A stretch of DNA of 51,882 nt from positions 1-51,882 of the forward strand of contig NGBS01000627.1 in NCBI GenBank assembly GCA_002245135.1. The letters run 5' to 3'. The notes below the pieces were generated by a model. The model did no database searches, was not told where the DNA came from, and saw only the letters and a program-made list of their open reading frames with translations. The translations under genes and the position numbers were made by a program. Below, piece after piece: positions 49,601 to 51,882 of the stretch. The DNA is from Proteromonas lacertae (taxonomy: Eukaryota > Sar > Bigyra > Opalinata > Proteromonadidae). The stretch's first letter is position 1. Each line of letters begins with the position of its first letter.

Positions 49601-50194
49601 TTACGATGACTTTGCCTGGTAAGGAGTTGCTTCAGAAGCTAGCTTTAGATGCTTCGCTGGAGGATCACTTGAAGCACCTAGCGATGGTAGTGAGGGTGTT
49701 GCTATCGGTCTCTTCTTCGGAGGATTACTAAGCTGTTTTTGTCTCCTCATTGATTCTATCCTGAGTCGGAGATGATCTTCATATTGTCTTAAGCGATGAT
49801 ACAGACTCAAGAGACAGCACATCGGAAGTGACTTTACCTTTAGATCTACGTGAAAGTTGATGTGTCCATCTTTGATAGATAAAACTATCTTGGCCTGGCA
49901 AGACTTCTCTTTGAGGTGAACAGCATCACATGGAAATGAAATAATCTTATCGAACATCCCATCATGGTCGATTAGATCATTGTTGTCCTTGATTGTCTTA
50001 AGAATCTCATGTATACTGTGTTGCATAAGCTGATTAATTATATCCCTTGTTTTATCACTGGAGTTGATGGAGATTCCTGGTTTGATTCTTAGTAGGTTTC
50101 CCAGATCTACATCTTGGACAACATCGATAGTAGCCTCCATTGGCTTTAACATCATCGATGAAGCGAAGTGCATATGGCATCTACTGCAGGACAT
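49601..50194 (-). CDS. Zinc-ribbon protein, second frame, mirror copy
   Basis: Counterpart of 38365-38961. The helical middle and basic tail are identical; the zinc unit is damaged in this arm, so this copy is broken. Confidence 0.45.
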   Translation of the reverse strand: MSCSRCHMHFASSMMLKPMEATIDVVQDVDLGNLLRIKPGISINSSDKTRDIINQLMQHSIHEILKTIKDNNDLIDHDGMFDKIISFPCDAVHLKEKSCQAKIVLSIKDGHINFHVDLKVKSLPMCCLLSLYHRLRQYEDHLRLRIESMRRQKQLSNPPKKRPIATPSLPSLGASSDPPAKHLKLASEATPYQAKSS

Positions 50195-50202
50195 AGTCTT
50201 GG

Positions 50203-50448
50203 CTATGAGTTCACCGTTCTCTTCCAAGGCTTTACGTTCCTCATGGCATCGGGCTCTTCAAGAACTACAACAGCGGTAGGCTCTTCCATTAGCTTCAGAT
50301 TGAACTCCTTCTTACACCTACTACACTTCGTTACTGGTTGTATAGTTCCATTGATAGGTAACTTACAATGGTTCAATGGAGGATCATTTGAAGCTCTTTG
50401 TGGTGATGATGATGATGATGTTAATTCCTCCCTACATCGACTACACAT
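50203..50448 (-). CDS. Zinc-ribbon protein, first frame, mirror copy
   Basis: Counterpart of part of 38038-38301 (CSRCREELTSSSSSPQRA, KCSRCKKEF). Broken relative to the left arm. Confidence 0.4.
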   Translation of the reverse strand: MCSRCREELTSSSSSPQRASNDPPLNHCKLPINGTIQPVTKCSRCKKEFNLKLMEEPTAVVVLEEPDAMRNVKPWKRTVNS

Positions 50449-51882
50449 CTTATAGAAGTGCTTTCCATCTCTCTTGATCTCCTCGGAGCTTTCGATAACA
50501 TTTGTTGCAGATAAACATAAGACCTTTGAAGTTCAAGGAATTATCAGACTAACCATTTTTCCATGAATTCTATCGTCAGAGATGCCACGTTATACCTTAT
50601 CAGTAACTTCTCTCAGTCATCACTCCGAGAACTATAATCAACTGTCTTGGTACTTCTTCAATGTCCTTGATCTTCATGATCCAACCCTCCGTGACTGCTA
50701 CGCCTACTCGTAAGGTATCCTATTGGAATGAATTCTAAATACTTGTTACCTTGGAATTTCTTCGGCTCTAAGCATTGATTATTACCTTGCCCTGTATTAG
50801 TCAATCAAAGCTATCTTGGTTGCTAGAGCCTTGAGATTCCATTGATGAAGTCGTAGTACTCACTGAGGAGTATCCTCCATTGGGTTTAAGGAAGTTCTCT
50901 AGCTCCTTCTTATTGAGGCATTTCATGCAAATAGACCACTAATGACCTGTCTTAGACTTTGATCCATTGATCCATTGAGAAAATAGGAGTTGGGTCTATT
51001 GCTGACGACTTTATCGATGTGAAGGACCCTCTTAATGGCTCCTCTACATATCAAGTATTTCACGTTCTCGAGAGCCTTCTACGTCCGCGAGAACTCCTCC
51101 TTTCAGCTATACTCCAGGAGGACTTCTCTCGTTCTTGTCATTATGATGATCTCCTCGGTGAGCTCCTGGACAATGTAATTAAACTTTACCTAGAAGCGTT
51201 ATAAGGACAATGAAGCATACCTAGGCAATGATCCCATGTATGTTCCTTGACTTTTGTAATGCAGTCTCTTGATGGAAGTTCCATGACTGTGTCAGGAGGT
51301 TCCTCTTGAGTTACAGCTCAAGGAGGAACATCCTTTCCTTGCTAGGATAGGTGATAGTTGAATGTTACCTAGAAGAGTTATAAAGCCATTGTAACTTACC
51401 TCTAGAAACCTTCCGAGATTACTTATCATTATCTTCAAGGCCCATCCAGAAGTACCATCAAGGCACCTTCCCAGATACGTCCAGCCGTGCATGACTGCGT
51501 CAGGGAATCTCCCATCGTGGGAGATTCCCTTCCTTGCCAACACGGCTGTTCTTCTCGGGAAGGTCTTGGATGAACTTATCTAGGAGAGTTATAAGGATGA
51601 TAAACTTACCCTTTAGAAGCCTTCCGAGATTGCTAATCATTATCTTCAAGGACCCTTGAGAAATCCACAACTAGCTAGAACCTCCCGTAGTTACCATTTG
51701 GGTAACTTGGTTAACAATTGGTAACAAGTTAACAATTGTAAACTCCCGATTCCACGATTGGTTTCCACGATTCAATTAAAAGCCCTTACAAGATCACCAG
51801 CGTAGCAAGGAGAGTCAAGAGCATGATTAGAATCATCACCTCGAGGTAACCAACACTTCTAGATAGCTTTCAGGAGTACCCG

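Larger units (their letters stand above)
36676..51882. repeat. Giant inverted repeat, arms at least 7.4 kb
   Basis: Left arm from 36676 or earlier to 44142, spacer 44143-44480, right arm 44481 to beyond the window end. The coordinate sum is 88623 near the centre and about 88560 beyond the right E2 repeat, because the iteron tract is about 60 bp longer in the left arm. The other differences I noticed are mostly single-base homopolymer changes and a few short repeats. Confidence 0.92.
45550..51882 (-). mobile_element. E2 mirror copy, runs off the window
   Basis: Inverse of 36448-43073; tip TATATAGTATATAAATGGG at 45550, preceded by GAAAAG, the complement of CTTTTC. Contains mirrored parts: 45745-45933 (short frame), 46192-46493 (beta-rich), 46507-48021 (repeat protein), 48047-48382, 48719-49012, 49601-50448 (zinc-ribbon frames), 51019-51204 (+ strand helical frame) and the tandem hairpin units near 51180-51680. 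The far terminal repeat is cut by the window end. A handful of breaks, partly different from those in the left copy. Confidence 0.88.

Noticed and set aside
36448-51882. Terminal inverted repeat of a linear virus genome
   Set aside because: The arms are centred inside the window with a short unique spacer and contain a complete transposon in an interrupted gene; no virus core genes are seen.

Overview
The window looks like nuclear DNA of an AT-rich eukaryote, or less likely a large eukaryote-infecting DNA virus. The evidence is hAT and Tc1/mariner transposons with proper target duplications, a probable 46-nt GT-AG intron (911-956), single-pass membrane glycosyltransferases of families common in eukaryotes and giant viruses, and TTAGGG-type repeats. 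I see no rRNA, tRNA, CRISPR array or bacterial operon structure. I cannot name the species.

Two kinds of DNA alternate. (1) AT-rich DNA carries short, mostly intronless genes packed on both strands from about 5.2 to 35.7 kb. It is a glycan-modification island: an HtrL/YibB-like protein (5272-6099), GT2-like enzymes (9454-10284, 10877-11692, 15521-16321), GT31 galactosyltransferase-like enzymes (16361-17398, 19151-20095), a GT-B enzyme (18134-19162) with a dead paralogue (7495-9457), GT-D and GT61 remnants, a DUF3431-like fragment, FkbM and other SAM methyltransferases (11767-12513, 27585-28315, 28746-29733, 34839-35639), and acyltransferase-3/SGNH enzymes (31192-33074 plus two broken copies). 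Most begin with one N-terminal membrane helix, as in type II Golgi enzymes. Together they look like a diversifying set for building, methylating and acylating surface or secreted glycans.

(2) GC-richer blocks are relics of one mobile-element family (1854-5261, 12690-14010, 14532-14985, 22490-22970, 29800-31160, 33150-34745, and 36448-43073 with its mirror 45550-51882). Its best copy, 36448-43073, is 6626 bp with ends TATATAGTATATAAATGGG, about 270-bp terminal inverted repeats whose tips fold into hairpins, and a 6-bp duplication CTTTTC. Two miniature forms exist: 24077-24301, with duplication GAGAAA, and 13394-13546/30274-30426. The element carries tandem zinc-ribbon proteins, a repeat-rich coiled-coil protein (504 codons), a beta-rich segment after it, and several unknown reading frames, but no polymerase or integrase that I can see. 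The 6-bp duplication, long repeats and fibre-like protein recall Polinton-like elements, but no hallmark gene supports that; I treat it as an unclassified, broken, possibly virus-like element.

From about 36.68 kb to the window end the sequence is one giant inverted repeat. The arms are about 7.4 kb, the spacer is 44143-44480, and the right arm runs off the window. A second inverted duplication of about 1.5 kb (12977-14468 and 29352-30843) brackets 14.9 kb and duplicates the 3' part of a methyltransferase gene. Several differences between the large arms are single-base homopolymer length changes, so some broken frames may be sequencing errors.
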